Origin: Candidatus Ishikawaella capsulata Mpkobe
GTDB taxonomy: Bacteria; Pseudomonadota; Gammaproteobacteria; Enterobacterales; Enterobacteriaceae
DNA: 32,500 nucleotides
Assembly: GCF_000828515.1 (NCBI RefSeq)
Contig: NZ_AP010872.1
Span: 1 to 32,500, forward strand
Reading direction: 5' to 3'
A program made the position numbers and the translations under genes. Every line of letters begins with the position of its first letter. The first letter of the stretch is position 1. The notes below the pieces were generated by a model. That model saw only the letters and a program-made list of their open reading frames with translations, made no database searches and was not told where the DNA came from. Below, in pieces: positions 1 to 13,000 of this stretch.

Positions 1-250
1 TTGAAATATGCTTTACTTTTTTGATAAGGCATATGTCTGTGCGAAAACATATAACAAATAATCTGATTACACGTTAAAAACCATCACAAATAATTTGATT
101 ACACGTTAAAAAATATAACAAATAATTTGATTAAAAGTCAAAACGCATAACAAATAATTTGATTACACGTTATATCTCACAGACATTTGATCTCTTTATA
201 GCTTGAATATCAATCTATAAGTACTCACATAGATTACTTAATAAAAGATT
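1..250 (-). repeat. rRNA operon leader, left copy of an inverted repeat pair
   Basis: Read on the minus strand, this segment matches the leader just upstream of the 16S gene at the right end of the window (about 31850-31998). Shared blocks include the stretch around GTGAGTACTTATAGATTGAT, then the segment with AAAGAGATCAAAT, then ATAACGTGTAATCAAATT, then a block ending in TTTCAA. In the right copy TTTCAA lies directly before the 16S 5' end. Position 1 therefore corresponds to the last leader base, and a second 16S gene on the minus strand should begin immediately to the left of the window. The copies differ by point changes and by three extra 32-bp repeat units here. The leader match is seen; the neighbouring 16S gene is inferred. 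Confidence 0.85.
54..173. repeat. Tandem repeat, 32-bp period, almost four copies
   Basis: Units start at 54, 86, 118 and 150, exactly 32 bases apart. Each begins ACAAATAAT and continues with (T/C)TGATTA, and three of the four then read CACGTTA. The last 7-9 bases of each unit vary. The equivalent place in the right-hand rRNA leader (about 31924-31948, opposite strand) has one unit only, so the array arose by local duplication in the left leader. It lies between the boxA region and the expected 16S 5' end. Confidence 0.9.
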
Positions 251-311
251 AAATAGCATAATTTATTAAATCTAATAAATGTAATTATACTATTTTTCAT
301 GATTTAGTCAA
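247..311 (-). promoter_or_regulatory. rRNA operon promoter and degraded boxA, minus strand
   Basis: On the minus strand a -35 element TTGACT (306-311) is followed after 16 bases by a -10 element TATAAT (284-289), a near-consensus sigma-70 promoter. Downstream at 247-258 lies TGCTATTTAATC, which aligns with the boxA antitermination site of enteric rRNA leaders (E. coli TGCTCTTTAACA) with three changes. This would drive the rRNA operon expected beyond the left edge. The elements are read directly; activity is inferred. Confidence 0.7.
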
Positions 312-578
312 GCTTTTATTTTATAAATATCAAATAAATTTTTAAATAATTTCAATAAATAGAAAAACAATATATTTTGGTAAGAAAGATATATACTTAT
401 TATAAGATATGATCTATTTATCAGAATTTCTGTAAAATAATATATAATATATCGATATATAACTGTTCTTTTAGTAAAAATTAGTTCTTTCTTAAAATTA
501 AGAATAAGTAATACAATTCTATAAAATATTATATTTTATAATATAACAAAATTTATATCTCTGTAATTAAGGAATTTT
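312..578. other. Intergenic region between rRNA promoter and mnmG; positional oriC candidate
   Basis: No open frame or RNA gene is visible. The sequence is very AT-rich. In E. coli oriC lies directly upstream of mnmG, and the gene order to the right matches the E. coli order leaving oriC, so this is the positional candidate for the origin. I could not find a good DnaA box (TTATCCACA type) on either strand. One 13-base stretch at 411-423 (GATCTATTTATCA) resembles an E. coli oriC 13-mer, but it lies in the wrong orientation relative to mnmG. A perfect palindrome ATATATCGATATAT sits at 447-460. The mnmG ribosome binding site AAGGA is at about 569-573. Confidence 0.35.
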
Positions 579-2468
579 ATGTTTTATCCAGTTCTTTTTG
601 ATGTCATGGTTATTGGTGGAGGTCATGCGGGTACAGAGGCTGCTTTAGCATCTGCTAGAATGGGTAAGCAAACTTTGTTACTGACGCATAATATTGATAC
701 ATTAGGCCAAATGTCTTGTAATCCGGCAATTGGTGGTATTGGCAAAGGACATCTAGTTAAAGAAATTGATGCATTAGGTGGGATCATGGCAACAGCTATT
801 GATAAATCAGGGATTCAATTTAGAATATTAAATCATAGTAAGGGTCCAGCAGTAAGAGCTACACGTGCTCAAGCTGATCGTATGCTCTATCGCCAGATAA
901 TACGTAGTACTTTAGAAAACCAACCTAATTTGATGATTTTTCAGGAAGCAATAAATAATCTTATTATACAAAATAATCATGTTAAAGGAGCAATAACACA
1001 AATAGGGATAAAAATTTTTGCTAAAACAGTTATTTTAACTGTGGGCACTTTTCTCAATGGTAAAATTCATATTGGTTCAAACAGTTATAATAGTGGGCGT
1101 GCAGGTGATTCTTCATCTATTCCTTTAGCATTCTATTTACGCGATTTACCCTTACGTATAGGTCGTTTGAAAACAGGAACTCCACCTCGTCTTGATGCCC
1201 GCACTATAAATTTTGATGTGCTGAAACCTCAACATGGAGATTTACCTACCCCAGTTTTTTCATTTATAGGAAATGTACATCAACATCCTCCACAGATTTC
1301 CTGTTGGATTACTCATACTAATGAAAATACTCATACAATTATTCGCAATAATCTACATCGTAGTCCTATGTATACAGGATCGATTAAAGGTATTGGTCCT
1401 CGTTACTGCCCTTCTATTGAAGATAAAGTAATACGTTTTCCTGATCGCGATTCCCATCAAATTTTTCTTGAACCAGAAGGATTGATTAGCAAAGAAATTT
1501 ATCCTAATGGTATATCTACTTGTTTACCTTTTGATGTGCAAATAGATATTTTAAGATCTATAAAAGGTTTAGAAAAAGTAAATATAACTCGTCCAGGTTA
1601 CGCTATTGAATATGATTTTTTTGATCCCAAAGATCTTAAACCTACATTAGAAAGTAAGTATATTACAGGATTGTTTTTTGCTGGACAAATTAACGGTACT
1701 ACCGGATATGAAGAAGCAGCAGCTCAAGGTCTTTTAGCAGGTGTAAATGCTGCCTGTCAATCATCAGGAGATGATGGATGGTTTCCTCGTCGTGATCAAG
1801 CTTACATAGGTGTTTTAGTTGATGATTTATGCACATTAGGTACACAAGAACCTTATCGCATGTTTACTGCCAGAGCAGAATATAGATTAATTTTACGTGA
1901 AGACAATGCAGACCTACGTCTCACTGAGATTGGACGTAAATTAGGATTAATTGATGATATACGGTGGGAGATTCATAATGAAAAGATAGAATCTATTGAA
2001 AAGGAACGTCAAAGATTGAAAGATTTTTATATTCATCCTAATTCTAACAAAGCTCAAGAAATAACTAAGCTATTTGATATTTCTTTATCTAAAGAGATCA
2101 CTGCTGAAGAATTACTACGTCGTCCTGAAATTACTTATAAAAAACTTACTGAATTGAGTTTTTTTAAAAATACTGGAACATCACTACAAATTTCTGAGCA
2201 AGTAGAAATTCAAATAAAATATGAAGGTTATATTGTACGTCAACAAGAACAAATAAACCGTCAACAGAGAAATGAAAAAATTTTAATACCCTATGATATA
2301 CGTTATGATCAAATCAATGGTCTTTCTCATGAAGTTATCTCCAAACTAAACGATTGCAAACCCATTTCTATTGGTCAAGCATCTCGTATTTCTGGAATCA
2401 CTCCTGCTGCAATTTCTATTTTAGTTATTTACCTAAAAAAAACAGGAATTTTAAAATATAATATTTAA
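579..2468 (+). CDS. mnmG: tRNA uridine-5-carboxymethylaminomethyl modification enzyme MnmG (GidA)
   Basis: MnmG is a cytosolic FAD protein. With MnmE it builds the (carboxymethyl)aminomethyl group on C5 of the wobble uridine U34 in tRNAs reading split-box codons, supporting decoding and frame maintenance. The protein has 629 residues, the same as E. coli, and aligns end to end. The dinucleotide-binding motif [10 protein letters not shown] is at residues 13-22. The conserved cysteines are present in [10 protein letters not shown] and in [10 protein letters not shown]. The C-terminal tRNA-binding region ([13 protein letters not shown] and [11 protein letters not shown] types of motif) is intact. 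The ATG is preceded by AAGGA. Its partner mnmE is retained at 9664-11037. In E. coli rsmG and atpI follow; both are absent here and the atp operon comes next. Confidence 0.97.
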   Translation: MFYPVLFDVMVIGGGHAGTEAALASARMGKQTLLLTHNIDTLGQMSCNPAIGGIGKGHLVKEIDALGGIMATAIDKSGIQFRILNHSKGPAVRATRAQADRMLYRQIIRSTLENQPNLMIFQEAINNLIIQNNHVKGAITQIGIKIFAKTVILTVGTFLNGKIHIGSNSYNSGRAGDSSSIPLAFYLRDLPLRIGRLKTGTPPRLDARTINFDVLKPQHGDLPTPVFSFIGNVHQHPPQISCWITHTNENTHTIIRNNLHRSPMYTGSIKGIGPRYCPSIEDKVIRFPDRDSHQIFLEPEGLISKEIYPNGISTCLPFDVQIDILRSIKGLEKVNITRPGYAIEYDFFDPKDLKPTLESKYITGLFFAGQINGTTGYEEAAAQGLLAGVNAACQSSGDDGWFPRRDQAYIGVLVDDLCTLGTQEPYRMFTARAEYRLILREDNADLRLTEIGRKLGLIDDIRWEIHNEKIESIEKERQRLKDFYIHPNSNKAQEITKLFDISLSKEITAEELLRRPEITYKKLTELSFFKNTGTSLQISEQVEIQIKYEGYIVRQQEQINRQQRNEKILIPYDIRYDQINGLSHEVISKLNDCKPISIGQASRISGITPAAISILVIYLKKTGILKYNI

Positions 2469-3682
<1,214 letters not shown>

Positions 3683-3689
3683 TTTATAA

Positions 3690-3950
<261 letters not shown>

Positions 3951-4003
3951 ACTAATTTTGCAATTAGTACTTAATACAGTATACTTAAAAAGGTAATTAT
4001 CCT

Positions 4004-4474
4004 GTGAATATTAACGCAACACTTCTTGGACAAGCGATTGCATTTATTATTTTTGTTATGTTTTGTATGAAATATGTATGGCCTCCACTAATTAACATTA
4101 TTGAACAACGTCAAAAAGAAATTGCTGATGAATTAGCCTTAATACAAAATGAAAAAAAAGAATTAATTTCTGCTCAAACAAAAGTCACAAATAGTTTAAT
4201 ACAGGCTAAAAAAGAAGCTTCAATAATTATCGAACAAGCAGAAAAAAGATACATGCAAATTTTAAATACAGCTAAATGTGAAGCTGAAAAAGAAAGTGAA
4301 CGTATCATCCTTCAAGCGCAAGCAAAAATTAATCTACAATATAAACAACTGCGTGAACAATTGAATAAAGAACTGGTAATGTTAGTGATAACTGCTACTG
4401 AAAAAGTTCTTGAACAGTCGTTAGATGAAACGACTAATAAAGAAATAATTAATAAATCATTAGCTCAACTATAA
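4004..4474 (+). CDS. atpF: F1Fo ATP synthase subunit b
   Basis: Subunit b forms the peripheral stalk dimer that holds F1 against rotation. It has 156 residues, the same as E. coli. The N-terminal membrane helix (about residues 5-25, [21 protein letters not shown]) is followed by a long charged helix rich in K, E and Q typical of the b dimer. The start is GTG, chosen because it gives the conserved N-terminus [17 protein letters not shown] lies upstream. The 53-base gap after atpE has no other gene. Confidence 0.96.
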   Translation: MNINATLLGQAIAFIIFVMFCMKYVWPPLINIIEQRQKEIADELALIQNEKKELISAQTKVTNSLIQAKKEASIIIEQAEKRYMQILNTAKCEAEKESERIILQAQAKINLQYKQLREQLNKELVMLVITATEKVLEQSLDETTNKEIINKSLAQL

Positions 4475-4488
4475 GTCAAAATAATATT

Positions 4489-5022
4489 ATGTCGGAATCT
4501 ATTACTATATCACGTCCTTATGCTAAAGCAGCTTTTGATTTTGCAACTGAAAATCAAAATATTGATAAATGGCAATATATGTTAGAATATACTGCAAAAA
4601 TATATAGTAATAGAGAAGTGAATAATCTACTATCTGGTTTAACATCACATGCTATTATATCAGATATTTTTATTAGTATATGTGGTGATAATGTAGATGA
4701 ATCAATGAAAAATTTCATAAAAATTTTATCAGAAAATAAACGTTTAAATTTATTACCAAATATATTGGAATATTTTACTAAGATGTATAATCAGCAAAAT
4801 AATTTTATACATGTAGAAGTAATTTCGTCTCAACCACTTCTTGAAGTTCAATATAAAAAGATTATTGAAATGATGGAAAAACGTCTATTAAAAAAAGTAC
4901 TCTTAACTAGTAAAGTTGATAAAAATATCATATCAGGTTTAATAATCCGTATAGGTGATTTAGTTATAGATGGAAGTATACGTAACCGTTTGAATCTTTT
5001 AAAAAGAACATTGCTTTCTTAA
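4489..5022 (+). CDS. atpH: F1Fo ATP synthase subunit delta
   Basis: Delta connects the b dimer to the top of the alpha3beta3 hexamer. It has 177 residues, equal to E. coli. The N-terminal helical domain starts [12 protein letters not shown], the family signature. The C-terminal part carries the conserved [19 protein letters not shown] segment, which contacts b. It begins 14 bases after atpF and lies 17 bases before atpA, inside the atp operon. Confidence 0.96.
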   Translation: MSESITISRPYAKAAFDFATENQNIDKWQYMLEYTAKIYSNREVNNLLSGLTSHAIISDIFISICGDNVDESMKNFIKILSENKRLNLLPNILEYFTKMYNQQNNFIHVEVISSQPLLEVQYKKIIEMMEKRLLKKVLLTSKVDKNIISGLIIRIGDLVIDGSIRNRLNLLKRTLLS

Positions 5023-5039
5023 AGGAAAAGTGTAACACA

Positions 5040-6581
5040 ATGCAATTAAATTCTGTTGAAATTAGCGAACTGATTAAACAGCGTATTTCTCAGTTCCAAA
5101 TAAAGACTGATAGTCATTATGAAGGTACTATTATATCTGTAAGTGATGGTATAATACATATACATGGATTGACTGAAGTTATGCAAGGAGAAATGTTAGA
5201 ATTATCAACTAATAGTTATGCTATTGCTTTAAATCTGGAACGTGATTTAGTAGGTGCAGTAGTTATGGGATCATATACTGATCTTAGTGAAGGGATGAAA
5301 GTAAAATGTACAGGTCGTATTTTAGAAGTTCCTGTTGGTTATGGTCTTCTAGGTAGAGTGGTAAATGCTTTAGGTATACCAATTGATGCTAAAAGTGCTA
5401 TTAAAAATGATGGATTTTCCCCTGTCGAAACTATTGCTCCTAATGTAATTGATAGAGAATCTGTCAATCAACCAATTCATACTGGTTATAAATCTATAGA
5501 TTCAATGATTCCCATTGGGAGAGGTCAGCGAGAACTGATAATTGGTGATCGCCAGACTGGTAAAACTGCATTAGCTATAGATACAATAATTAATCAACGT
5601 ACTAGTGGAATTAAATGTATTTATGTAGCAATAGGTCAAAAATTATCTACAGTTGTTAATATAGTAAGTAAGCTAGAAGAATATAAAGCATTAGACTATA
5701 CTATTGTAGTAGTAGCTTCTGCCTCTGATTCAGCTTCTTTACAATATTTAGCTCCTTATTCAGGTTGTACTATGGGAGAATATTTTCGTAATCGTGGTGA
5801 AGATGCATTGATTATTTATGATGATTTATCTAAGCAAGCCATTGCTTATCGACAAATTTCATTACTACTACGCCGTCCACCAGGACGTGAAGCCTTTCCA
5901 GGTGATGTGTTTTATCTTCATTCCCGGCTTTTAGAAAGATCCGCGAGAGTAAATGCTAAATATGTGGAAAAATTTACTAACGGAAAAGTAAAGGGGAAAA
6001 CAGGATCACTCACTGCTTTGCCAATCATTGAAACTCAAGCAGGAGATGTTTCTGCTTTTATTCCAACTAATGTAATTTCTATTACTGATGGTCAAATTTT
6101 TTTAGAATCAAATCTTTTTAACGCCGGTATTAGACCAGCAGTTAATCCAGGAATTTCTGTATCTCGTGTAGGTAGTGCCGCTCAAACTAATATAATAAAA
6201 AAAATGTCTGGTGGAATTCGTACAACATTAGCACAATACCGCGAATTAGCGGCTTTTTCGCAATTTGCATCTGATTTAGACGAACTAACTCGGAAGCAAT
6301 TGGATCACGGACATAAAGTAACCGAATTATTAAAACAAAAACAATATCAACCTCTATCTGTAGCACAACAAAGCATCTTGCTATTTGCAGCAGAATATGG
6401 GTATTTAACAGATATTAGCTTAACAGAAATCAAAAATTTTGAAAAATCATTATTAATATATTTTTCTCAACAAGAAAATAAGTTGATTGAAGAAATAAAT
6501 TCTAATGGTAATTATAGTAATTATATTGAAAATAAATTCAAATTTATTATTAAAAACTTTAAAAAAACTCAATATTTGTAA
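5040..6581 (+). CDS. atpA: F1Fo ATP synthase subunit alpha
   Basis: Alpha is the non-catalytic nucleotide-binding subunit of F1, alternating with beta in the hexamer. It has 513 residues, as in E. coli. The Walker A motif GDRQTGKT is at residues 169-176 and the DELSEED-type C-terminal domain is replaced by the usual alpha helical domain. The [14 protein letters not shown] segment carries the arginine that reaches into the catalytic site of the neighbouring beta. The C-terminal KNFKKTQYL resembles the family end. No missing key residue was seen. The ATG follows AAAGGAAAAG. Confidence 0.98.
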   Translation: MQLNSVEISELIKQRISQFQIKTDSHYEGTIISVSDGIIHIHGLTEVMQGEMLELSTNSYAIALNLERDLVGAVVMGSYTDLSEGMKVKCTGRILEVPVGYGLLGRVVNALGIPIDAKSAIKNDGFSPVETIAPNVIDRESVNQPIHTGYKSIDSMIPIGRGQRELIIGDRQTGKTALAIDTIINQRTSGIKCIYVAIGQKLSTVVNIVSKLEEYKALDYTIVVVASASDSASLQYLAPYSGCTMGEYFRNRGEDALIIYDDLSKQAIAYRQISLLLRRPPGREAFPGDVFYLHSRLLERSARVNAKYVEKFTNGKVKGKTGSLTALPIIETQAGDVSAFIPTNVISITDGQIFLESNLFNAGIRPAVNPGISVSRVGSAAQTNIIKKMSGGIRTTLAQYRELAAFSQFASDLDELTRKQLDHGHKVTELLKQKQYQPLSVAQQSILLFAAEYGYLTDISLTEIKNFEKSLLIYFSQQENKLIEEINSNGNYSNYIENKFKFIIKNFKKTQYL

Positions 6582-6630
6582 AATTATTCCTTGTTAAGGA
6601 GAACATAAAAATAATTATAAGGAAAATCTC

Positions 6631-7488
6631 ATGGTTAGCCCCAAAGAAATACGTAATAAAATTTACACCGTAAAAAATATGCAAAAAATTACTAAAGCTA
6701 TGGAGATGGTTGCTGTTTCTAAAATGAGAAAAACACAAGAACGTCTAATTTCTAGTCGTCCTTATACAGAAACTATTCTACAAGTAATTAATCATCTTGC
6801 TTCAGCAAATTTAGAATACAAACACAATTATTTGCAAGAACGCAAGGTTAAACGAGTAGGCTATCTACTTATTTCCACTGATCGCGGACTATGTGGTGGT
6901 TTAAACCATAATTTATTTAAAAAAATATTATTAGAAATGCAAAATTGGTTTAATAAAGGAGTAGCTAGTGATTTAGCAATTATCGGATCAAAAGGTTTAT
7001 TTTTTTTTAATATTTTTAAGCAAGCTAACATTATAGCTAAATTAAGTAAAATAGGCGATAATCCTACCGTTTCTAAATTAATAGGAATAGTACAAGTTAT
7101 GCTCAAAGCTTATGATGATCAAAATATAGATAAATTATATTTAGCCTACAATAAGTTTAATAATAGTATTTCACAAACTCCTATTATTACTCAATTATTA
7201 CCATTCTCTTATTTAGTGAGAAAAAAGAAAAATTGGGATTATTTATATGAACCCAATTCTAAATCATTATTAGATATTTTACTATATCGTTATGTTGAAT
7301 CGCAAGTTTATCACGGTGTTTTAGAAAATATAGCAAGTGAACAAGCAGCACGTATGGTAGCAATGAAATCAGCGACTGAAAACGGTAGCAATATAATAAA
7401 AGATCTAGAATTAATGCATCATAAAGCTCGGCAAAGCAGTATTACTCAAGAATTAACAGAGATTATCTCAGGAGCTTCTACATTATAG
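6631..7488 (+). CDS. atpG: F1Fo ATP synthase subunit gamma
   Basis: Gamma is the central rotor shaft linking the c-ring to the catalytic sites. It has 285 residues (E. coli 287). The N-terminal coiled-coil helix [20 protein letters not shown], the [11 protein letters not shown] motif near residues 87-97, and the C-terminal helix ending [12 protein letters not shown] are all conserved. The start is preceded by AAGGAAAA, with a second AAGGAG further upstream. It lies between atpA and atpD as usual. Confidence 0.97.
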   Translation: MVSPKEIRNKIYTVKNMQKITKAMEMVAVSKMRKTQERLISSRPYTETILQVINHLASANLEYKHNYLQERKVKRVGYLLISTDRGLCGGLNHNLFKKILLEMQNWFNKGVASDLAIIGSKGLFFFNIFKQANIIAKLSKIGDNPTVSKLIGIVQVMLKAYDDQNIDKLYLAYNKFNNSISQTPIITQLLPFSYLVRKKKNWDYLYEPNSKSLLDILLYRYVESQVYHGVLENIASEQAARMVAMKSATENGSNIIKDLELMHHKARQSSITQELTEIISGASTL

Positions 7489-7510
7489 TAAATTATCATA
7501 ATAATATTAA

Positions 7511-8923
<1,413 letters not shown>

Positions 8924-8945
8924 TTATTATGGAGATATAATATTT

Positions 8946-9362
8946 GTGAGCTATTCTCTTAAGATTGTTAATGCCGAACAAAGCATCTATTGCGAAAAAG
9001 TTAAATCCATTCAAATATCGGGTAGTGAAGGTAATTTAGGTATCTTCACTGGTCACTCTCCTTTGCTGACTTCTATTAAGCCTGGTATGCTACGCATAGT
9101 TACAACTTTAAATAAAGAAGAATATATGTATATATCAGGTGGTATATTAGAAGTACAACCAAATCATGTCATTGTTTTAGCCGATACAGTAATTCGCGGT
9201 GCTAATCTAGATGAGAAGCGTGCTATTGAAGCTAAAATACAAGCACAAGCTAAGATAAACTTATCAAATATTGATATCAATTATGCATCTGCATCAGTAG
9301 AATTATCAAAAGCTATTGCTAAATTGCGTATAATTGAACTTATTAAACAACAAAAGAACTGA
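8946..9362 (+). CDS. atpC: F1Fo ATP synthase subunit epsilon
   Basis: Epsilon sits at the foot of gamma and can inhibit ATP hydrolysis through its C-terminal helices. I start it at GTG 8946, giving 138 residues (E. coli 139). This places the family N-terminus ([18 protein letters not shown]) first, with GGAG at 8931-8934 upstream. An upstream in-frame ATG would overlap atpD by about 90 bases and add unrelated residues. The beta-sandwich motifs [20 protein letters not shown] and [16 protein letters not shown] are conserved, as is the C-terminal helical pair ending [13 protein letters not shown]. It is the last gene of the operon. Confidence 0.95.
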   Translation: MSYSLKIVNAEQSIYCEKVKSIQISGSEGNLGIFTGHSPLLTSIKPGMLRIVTTLNKEEYMYISGGILEVQPNHVIVLADTVIRGANLDEKRAIEAKIQAQAKINLSNIDINYASASVELSKAIAKLRIIELIKQQKN

Positions 9363-9663
9363 TTGCTAATAAATATTCAATATAAAATATGTATTAGGTA
9401 TAATAAATTATAAATTTATAGTTTGGTTTAACAAAAATTTTATAATATAAATAGACTATTATGTGATATATAAATAAGCTTGTTTTAAGCGAAGATAACT
9501 ATTCTATGGATAAAAATTAGATCGTTTTTGTTAATGAATAATATATTCTGATATTTGATATATGCCAATATTAATAAACTATTATTAACAGGATATATAC
9601 TATATATAAAGTATCTCTATGATAGAGATCATATCCAAACTAAACAATAGATGTTTAAATAAT
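9363..9663. other. Convergent intergenic region atpC-mnmE where glmU and glmS are missing
   Basis: About 300 AT-rich bases between convergent genes. In E. coli glmU-glmS lie downstream of atpC; no trace of either is recognisable here. The clearest structure is a hairpin-forming repeat ATCTCTA/TAGAGAT (9613-9629, three-base loop). It could end transcription from either side, but it lacks a following T-run on both strands, so I do not call it a terminator. Confidence 0.5.
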
Positions 9664-11037
9664 TTATTTACCGAGACAAAATTTTGAAAAAATGCTATTG
9701 AGTAAATCATTTGATGTAAACTTACCAGTAATCTCATTTAGTGCTTCTTGAGCTAATCTTAGTTCTTCAGCTAAAATAGCTCTTTCTCTACTTGTATTTA
9801 GTTGTGCTATTTGTAGATGTTCTTTAGCTAATTTTAAAGCTTGAATATGACGGCGACGAGCTATAAATTTACTTTCCACATTATTTGTAAACCCCATATA
9901 TTGTTTCAGATGTTTATATAATATTTCCATTCCAAAACCAGTGTAGGTAGATAAACTAATACTCGGATAACCATTAATAATATTATAACTTGCTTTTTCA
10001 CCAGTGATATCTATTTTATTACGTATGATAGTTATAGAATTTTTATTAACAGTATTAGAGATAATCTTTTGCCAAATTAATTTAGTTTCCGCACTCATAT
10101 TGATCATATTGGTAACACTGCTATCTACTGTAAATAATATATGATCAGCATGTTTAATTTCTTGCCACGCTCGTTTAATTCCAATACTTTCTACTAGATT
10201 ATTAGTTGTACGTAATCCTGCTGTGTCAATAATATTACATGACAATCCATCAATTTGAATACACTCTTTTAAAATATCTCGAGTCGTACCAATAATATTA
10301 GTAACAATAGCTGCTTCATGTCTTACTAAGGTGTTTAATAAACTAGATTTTCCAGCATTTGGTAAGCCTGCGATTACTATATTAATCCCTTCTCGCAACA
10401 TTGATCCTTTATGTGCTTCATTAAGAACATTATCCAGTTCGTTAATAATTTCACTTAATTTTATATTAGTATTTTTTAAATAACAGTACGAATTATCTTC
10501 ATCTGGAAAATTAATATCTGCTTCTATATTCACGCGCAAATTATTCAGTTGTGTTATTAATCTATTTACAGCCGTAGAAAAAAAACCTTGTAAAGATTTT
10601 ATAGCAGATTGAGCAGCCTGTTTTGAACTTGCTTCAATGAGATCTGCAATTGATTCTGCTTGTAGTAAATCTATTTTATGATTTAAAAAAGCTCGCTCGG
10701 AAAATTCTCCCGGTCTAGCAATGCGTATTCCAGGCAATTTAAGAATATTTTCAATTAATAAGTCAATTATGACTGGATTACTATGTCCTTGTAATTCTAA
10801 TATATCTTCTCCGGTAAAAGAATGAGGATGAGGAAACCAAATAGCTATTCCATAGTCTATAATTTTACCTTTTATGTCTTTAAAAGGTAAATATTTTGCA
10901 TAATTGGCTCTAGGTAAATGACCAAGTATTTTATTAGCAACTAATTTAGAGTAAATTCCTGATACACGAATTACTCCTATGCTAGCTCTTCCTATCGGTG
11001 TTGCTTGAGCAACAATAGTATCATTATTACCTGACAT
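9664..11037 (-). CDS. mnmE: tRNA modification GTPase MnmE (TrmE)
   Basis: MnmE is the GTPase partner of MnmG in wobble-uridine modification of tRNA. It has 457 residues (E. coli 454). The N-terminal formyl-tetrahydrofolate-binding domain is present (RPGEFSERAFLN near 108-119). The G domain shows the P-loop GLPNAGKS at 224-231, TTRD at 251-254, DTAG at 271-274 and NKID at 340-343. The protein ends with the hallmark CLGK (454-457), whose cysteine is conserved in the family. It is the last gene of the minus-strand run rpmH-rnpA-yidD-yidC-mnmE, the same order as E. coli. A 77-base gap separates it from yidC. Confidence 0.97.
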   Translation of the reverse strand: MSGNNDTIVAQATPIGRASIGVIRVSGIYSKLVANKILGHLPRANYAKYLPFKDIKGKIIDYGIAIWFPHPHSFTGEDILELQGHSNPVIIDLLIENILKLPGIRIARPGEFSERAFLNHKIDLLQAESIADLIEASSKQAAQSAIKSLQGFFSTAVNRLITQLNNLRVNIEADINFPDEDNSYCYLKNTNIKLSEIINELDNVLNEAHKGSMLREGINIVIAGLPNAGKSSLLNTLVRHEAAIVTNIIGTTRDILKECIQIDGLSCNIIDTAGLRTTNNLVESIGIKRAWQEIKHADHILFTVDSSVTNMINMSAETKLIWQKIISNTVNKNSITIIRNKIDITGEKASYNIINGYPSISLSTYTGFGMEILYKHLKQYMGFTNNVESKFIARRRHIQALKLAKEHLQIAQLNTSRERAILAEELRLAQEALNEITGKFTSNDLLNSIFSKFCLGK

Positions 11038-11114
11038 ATATATTTTTTATAATATTATGCATTAATAATATGAAATAAACATTCATTATAAGATACATAT
11101 CTTTGAAAGATTTT

Positions 11115-12737
11115 TTAGGTAATATTATCAATATATAATCCTTGCTTTTTTAAGCTACGATATATTAATTTTTGTTGTATAATCGTTATTATATTGCTGA
11201 TAGTATAATAAAGAACTAATCCAGATGGAAACCATAAAAAAAATACAGTAAACATAATAGGCATAAAGTTCATAACTTTATGTTGTACTTCATCAGTGAC
11301 TGTATTGGGCGACATTCTCTGAATAATAATCATAGTAATCCCCATCAAAATTGGTAAAATATAATAAGGATCTTGAGAGGATAAATCATGTATCCAAAAA
11401 GCAAATGGTGCTTGACGTAATTCCACTGAGCCTATGAGCATATAATACAGTGCTAAAAAAATAGGCATTTGTAATATTAAAGGTAAACATCCTCCTAATG
11501 GATTAACTTGTTCTTTTTTATAAAGATTTATTAAATCTTGACTCATTTTCTGCTGATCATTACCCGCACGTTCTCTTAAGAGCTTAATCTTCGGTTGCAA
11601 CATTCGCATTTTCATCATAGAAATATACTGTGCTTTTGTAAGGGGATACATAATACAACGTAACATAAGGGTGATTAATATGATCGATATACCCCAATTA
11701 CCAATAAAACTATTTAAATATCTTAATAATTTAAACAATGGTTGAGAAATAAACCACAAGTATCCATAATCCACAGTTAGATCAAGATAAGGCGCTACAT
11801 TAGCCATTTGATCTTGAATTGCAGGTCCAATCCACATTGTAGCATTTAAATCTTGTTTACTTTTCGCTGGTATAGTTATTGGGGCAGATTTACAACAGAC
11901 AGCTGCAATACCATTATTTAAATATTTAGTATATAAAATATTATTACCTTCTGTATGTGGAATCCAAGCTGTTGCAAAGTATTTTTGTAGCATAGCTATC
12001 CAACCATTATTAGTCAAAGTATTTAAATGATTACCCTTAAACACATCGTTAATTTTATATTTTTTATATTTGTCATGATCAGTAGAATAAGCTATTCTAC
12101 TAGAGGAAGATAAATTTAAGCTATTTGTATTAGCATTCTGAGTAATAGGTACAGTTTGTTTTAATTGGCTCAATAGAGATACTGTTATTGGATCATTAGT
12201 AATATTATTAATACTATAATTTATATCAACAGCATATTGACTTCTTCTAAAGATAAATGTCTTAGTATAAACTACGCCATTTTCACTTTTCCAAGTCAGT
12301 GGAACACGCAATTCTTTTTGATTATTAGATAACTCAAAAGTATCTTGTGCAGCTTGATAAATAATAGGTTTTTCATTAGTTTCAGGAGTATTAGGTCCTA
12401 TTATACTACTTTGTGCTTGATAAAGTAATTGGGGATTATTTTCCAATAAGACAACATTTTGGCTAGAGTTTAGTGTTTTTGGATATGATAATAGTTCTGC
12501 TACTTCAATATCTCCACCACAAGTATTAATTTTTAAAGAAAGGACATCTGTTTTTACAAGAATTATTTTATCTTGCTTACTATCGTTACTCAATTGTTGA
12601 ATTTTACTACTATTATTCACTTGTTGAGGATTTTCATATTGTTTAGTGTGAAGATAATCATTATGTTTCCATATTTGCCAGATTATAAGAGTTGTAAAAA
12701 AAAAAGTAACCATATAAAAATTACGTTGCAGATTCAT
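11115..12737 (-). CDS. yidC: Membrane protein insertase YidC
   Basis: YidC inserts and folds inner-membrane proteins, alone or with SecYEG; subunit c of ATP synthase is a classic client. It has 540 residues (E. coli 548). The N-terminal anchor helix spans about residues 6-22. A large periplasmic domain follows to about residue 320, then the conserved C-terminal membrane core. That core contains LMLRCIMYPLTKAQY, with the groove arginine, and the loop KMRMLQPKIKLLRERAG. The C-terminal tail (KKQGLYIDNIT) is shorter and less basic than the E. coli tail. Its ATG overlaps the yidD stop codon by one base. Confidence 0.96.
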   Translation of the reverse strand: MNLQRNFYMVTFFFTTLIIWQIWKHNDYLHTKQYENPQQVNNSSKIQQLSNDSKQDKIILVKTDVLSLKINTCGGDIEVAELLSYPKTLNSSQNVVLLENNPQLLYQAQSSIIGPNTPETNEKPIIYQAAQDTFELSNNQKELRVPLTWKSENGVVYTKTFIFRRSQYAVDINYSINNITNDPITVSLLSQLKQTVPITQNANTNSLNLSSSSRIAYSTDHDKYKKYKINDVFKGNHLNTLTNNGWIAMLQKYFATAWIPHTEGNNILYTKYLNNGIAAVCCKSAPITIPAKSKQDLNATMWIGPAIQDQMANVAPYLDLTVDYGYLWFISQPLFKLLRYLNSFIGNWGISIILITLMLRCIMYPLTKAQYISMMKMRMLQPKIKLLRERAGNDQQKMSQDLINLYKKEQVNPLGGCLPLILQMPIFLALYYMLIGSVELRQAPFAFWIHDLSSQDPYYILPILMGITMIIIQRMSPNTVTDEVQHKVMNFMPIMFTVFFLWFPSGLVLYYTISNIITIIQQKLIYRSLKKQGLYIDNIT

Positions 12738-13000
12738 TATTGGTATTCTCTAAATATCCAAAAAAAATTGATGGGTAAAGGATCATATCCACCTGGGTGT
12801 ATAGGTTGACATTTTAGTAATCTTTTCATAATTAACCAACTTCCCTTTAACATACCAAATTTATATAAAGCTTGTATGCCATATTGCGAACAAGTTGGTT
12901 GAAAACGACAATGATTTCTTATAAATGGATTTATACTGTACTGATAAATTTTTATAAAAACAATCAGAGACCACGTACCAGGCGACGGTGATAATGCCAT
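12737..13000 (-). CDS. yidD: Membrane protein insertion efficiency factor YidD
   Basis: YidD is a small membrane-associated protein of 87 residues (E. coli 85) that assists YidC-dependent insertion. The family core HCRFQPTCSQYG (residues 30-41) with its conserved cysteine, and LLKCQPIHPGGYDP (61-74), are intact. An amphipathic N-terminal helix (WSLIVFIKIYQYSINPF) precedes them. It overlaps the 3' end of rnpA by 37 bases and touches yidC, so the three are probably translated from one transcript. The tail after DPLP is lineage-specific. Confidence 0.94.
   Translation of the reverse strand: MALSPSPGTWSLIVFIKIYQYSINPFIRNHCRFQPTCSQYGIQALYKFGMLKGSWLIMKRLLKCQPIHPGGYDPLPINFFWIFREYQ

Noticed and set aside
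54-173. Regular 32-base periodicity resembling a CRISPR array
   Set aside because: The units are nearly contiguous with only 7-9 variable bases between repeats, no spacer-length segments and no cas genes. The unit is part of an rRNA leader.
411-423. GATCTATTTATCA as an oriC 13-mer
   Set aside because: A single copy, orientation opposite to that expected relative to mnmG, and no adjacent DnaA boxes. One such match is weak in AT-rich DNA.
6861-7106. Minus-strand open frame inside atpG
   Set aside because: Antisense shadow of a conserved gene with no ribosome binding site or homology. Similar antisense frames in dnaA, dnaN, gyrB, glyS, argE, argC and argH were dropped for the same reason.
9613-9629. 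Hairpin ATCTCTA/TAGAGAT as a terminator between atpC and mnmE
   Set aside because: The stem is short and AT-rich and has no T-run on either strand.
9363-9663. Remnants of glmU or glmS
   Set aside because: I looked for the conserved C-terminal coding pattern of GlmS and other recognisable segments and found none.
12573-12809. Plus-strand open frame opposite yidC and yidD
   Set aside because: It is fully antisense to two conserved genes and resembles no known protein.
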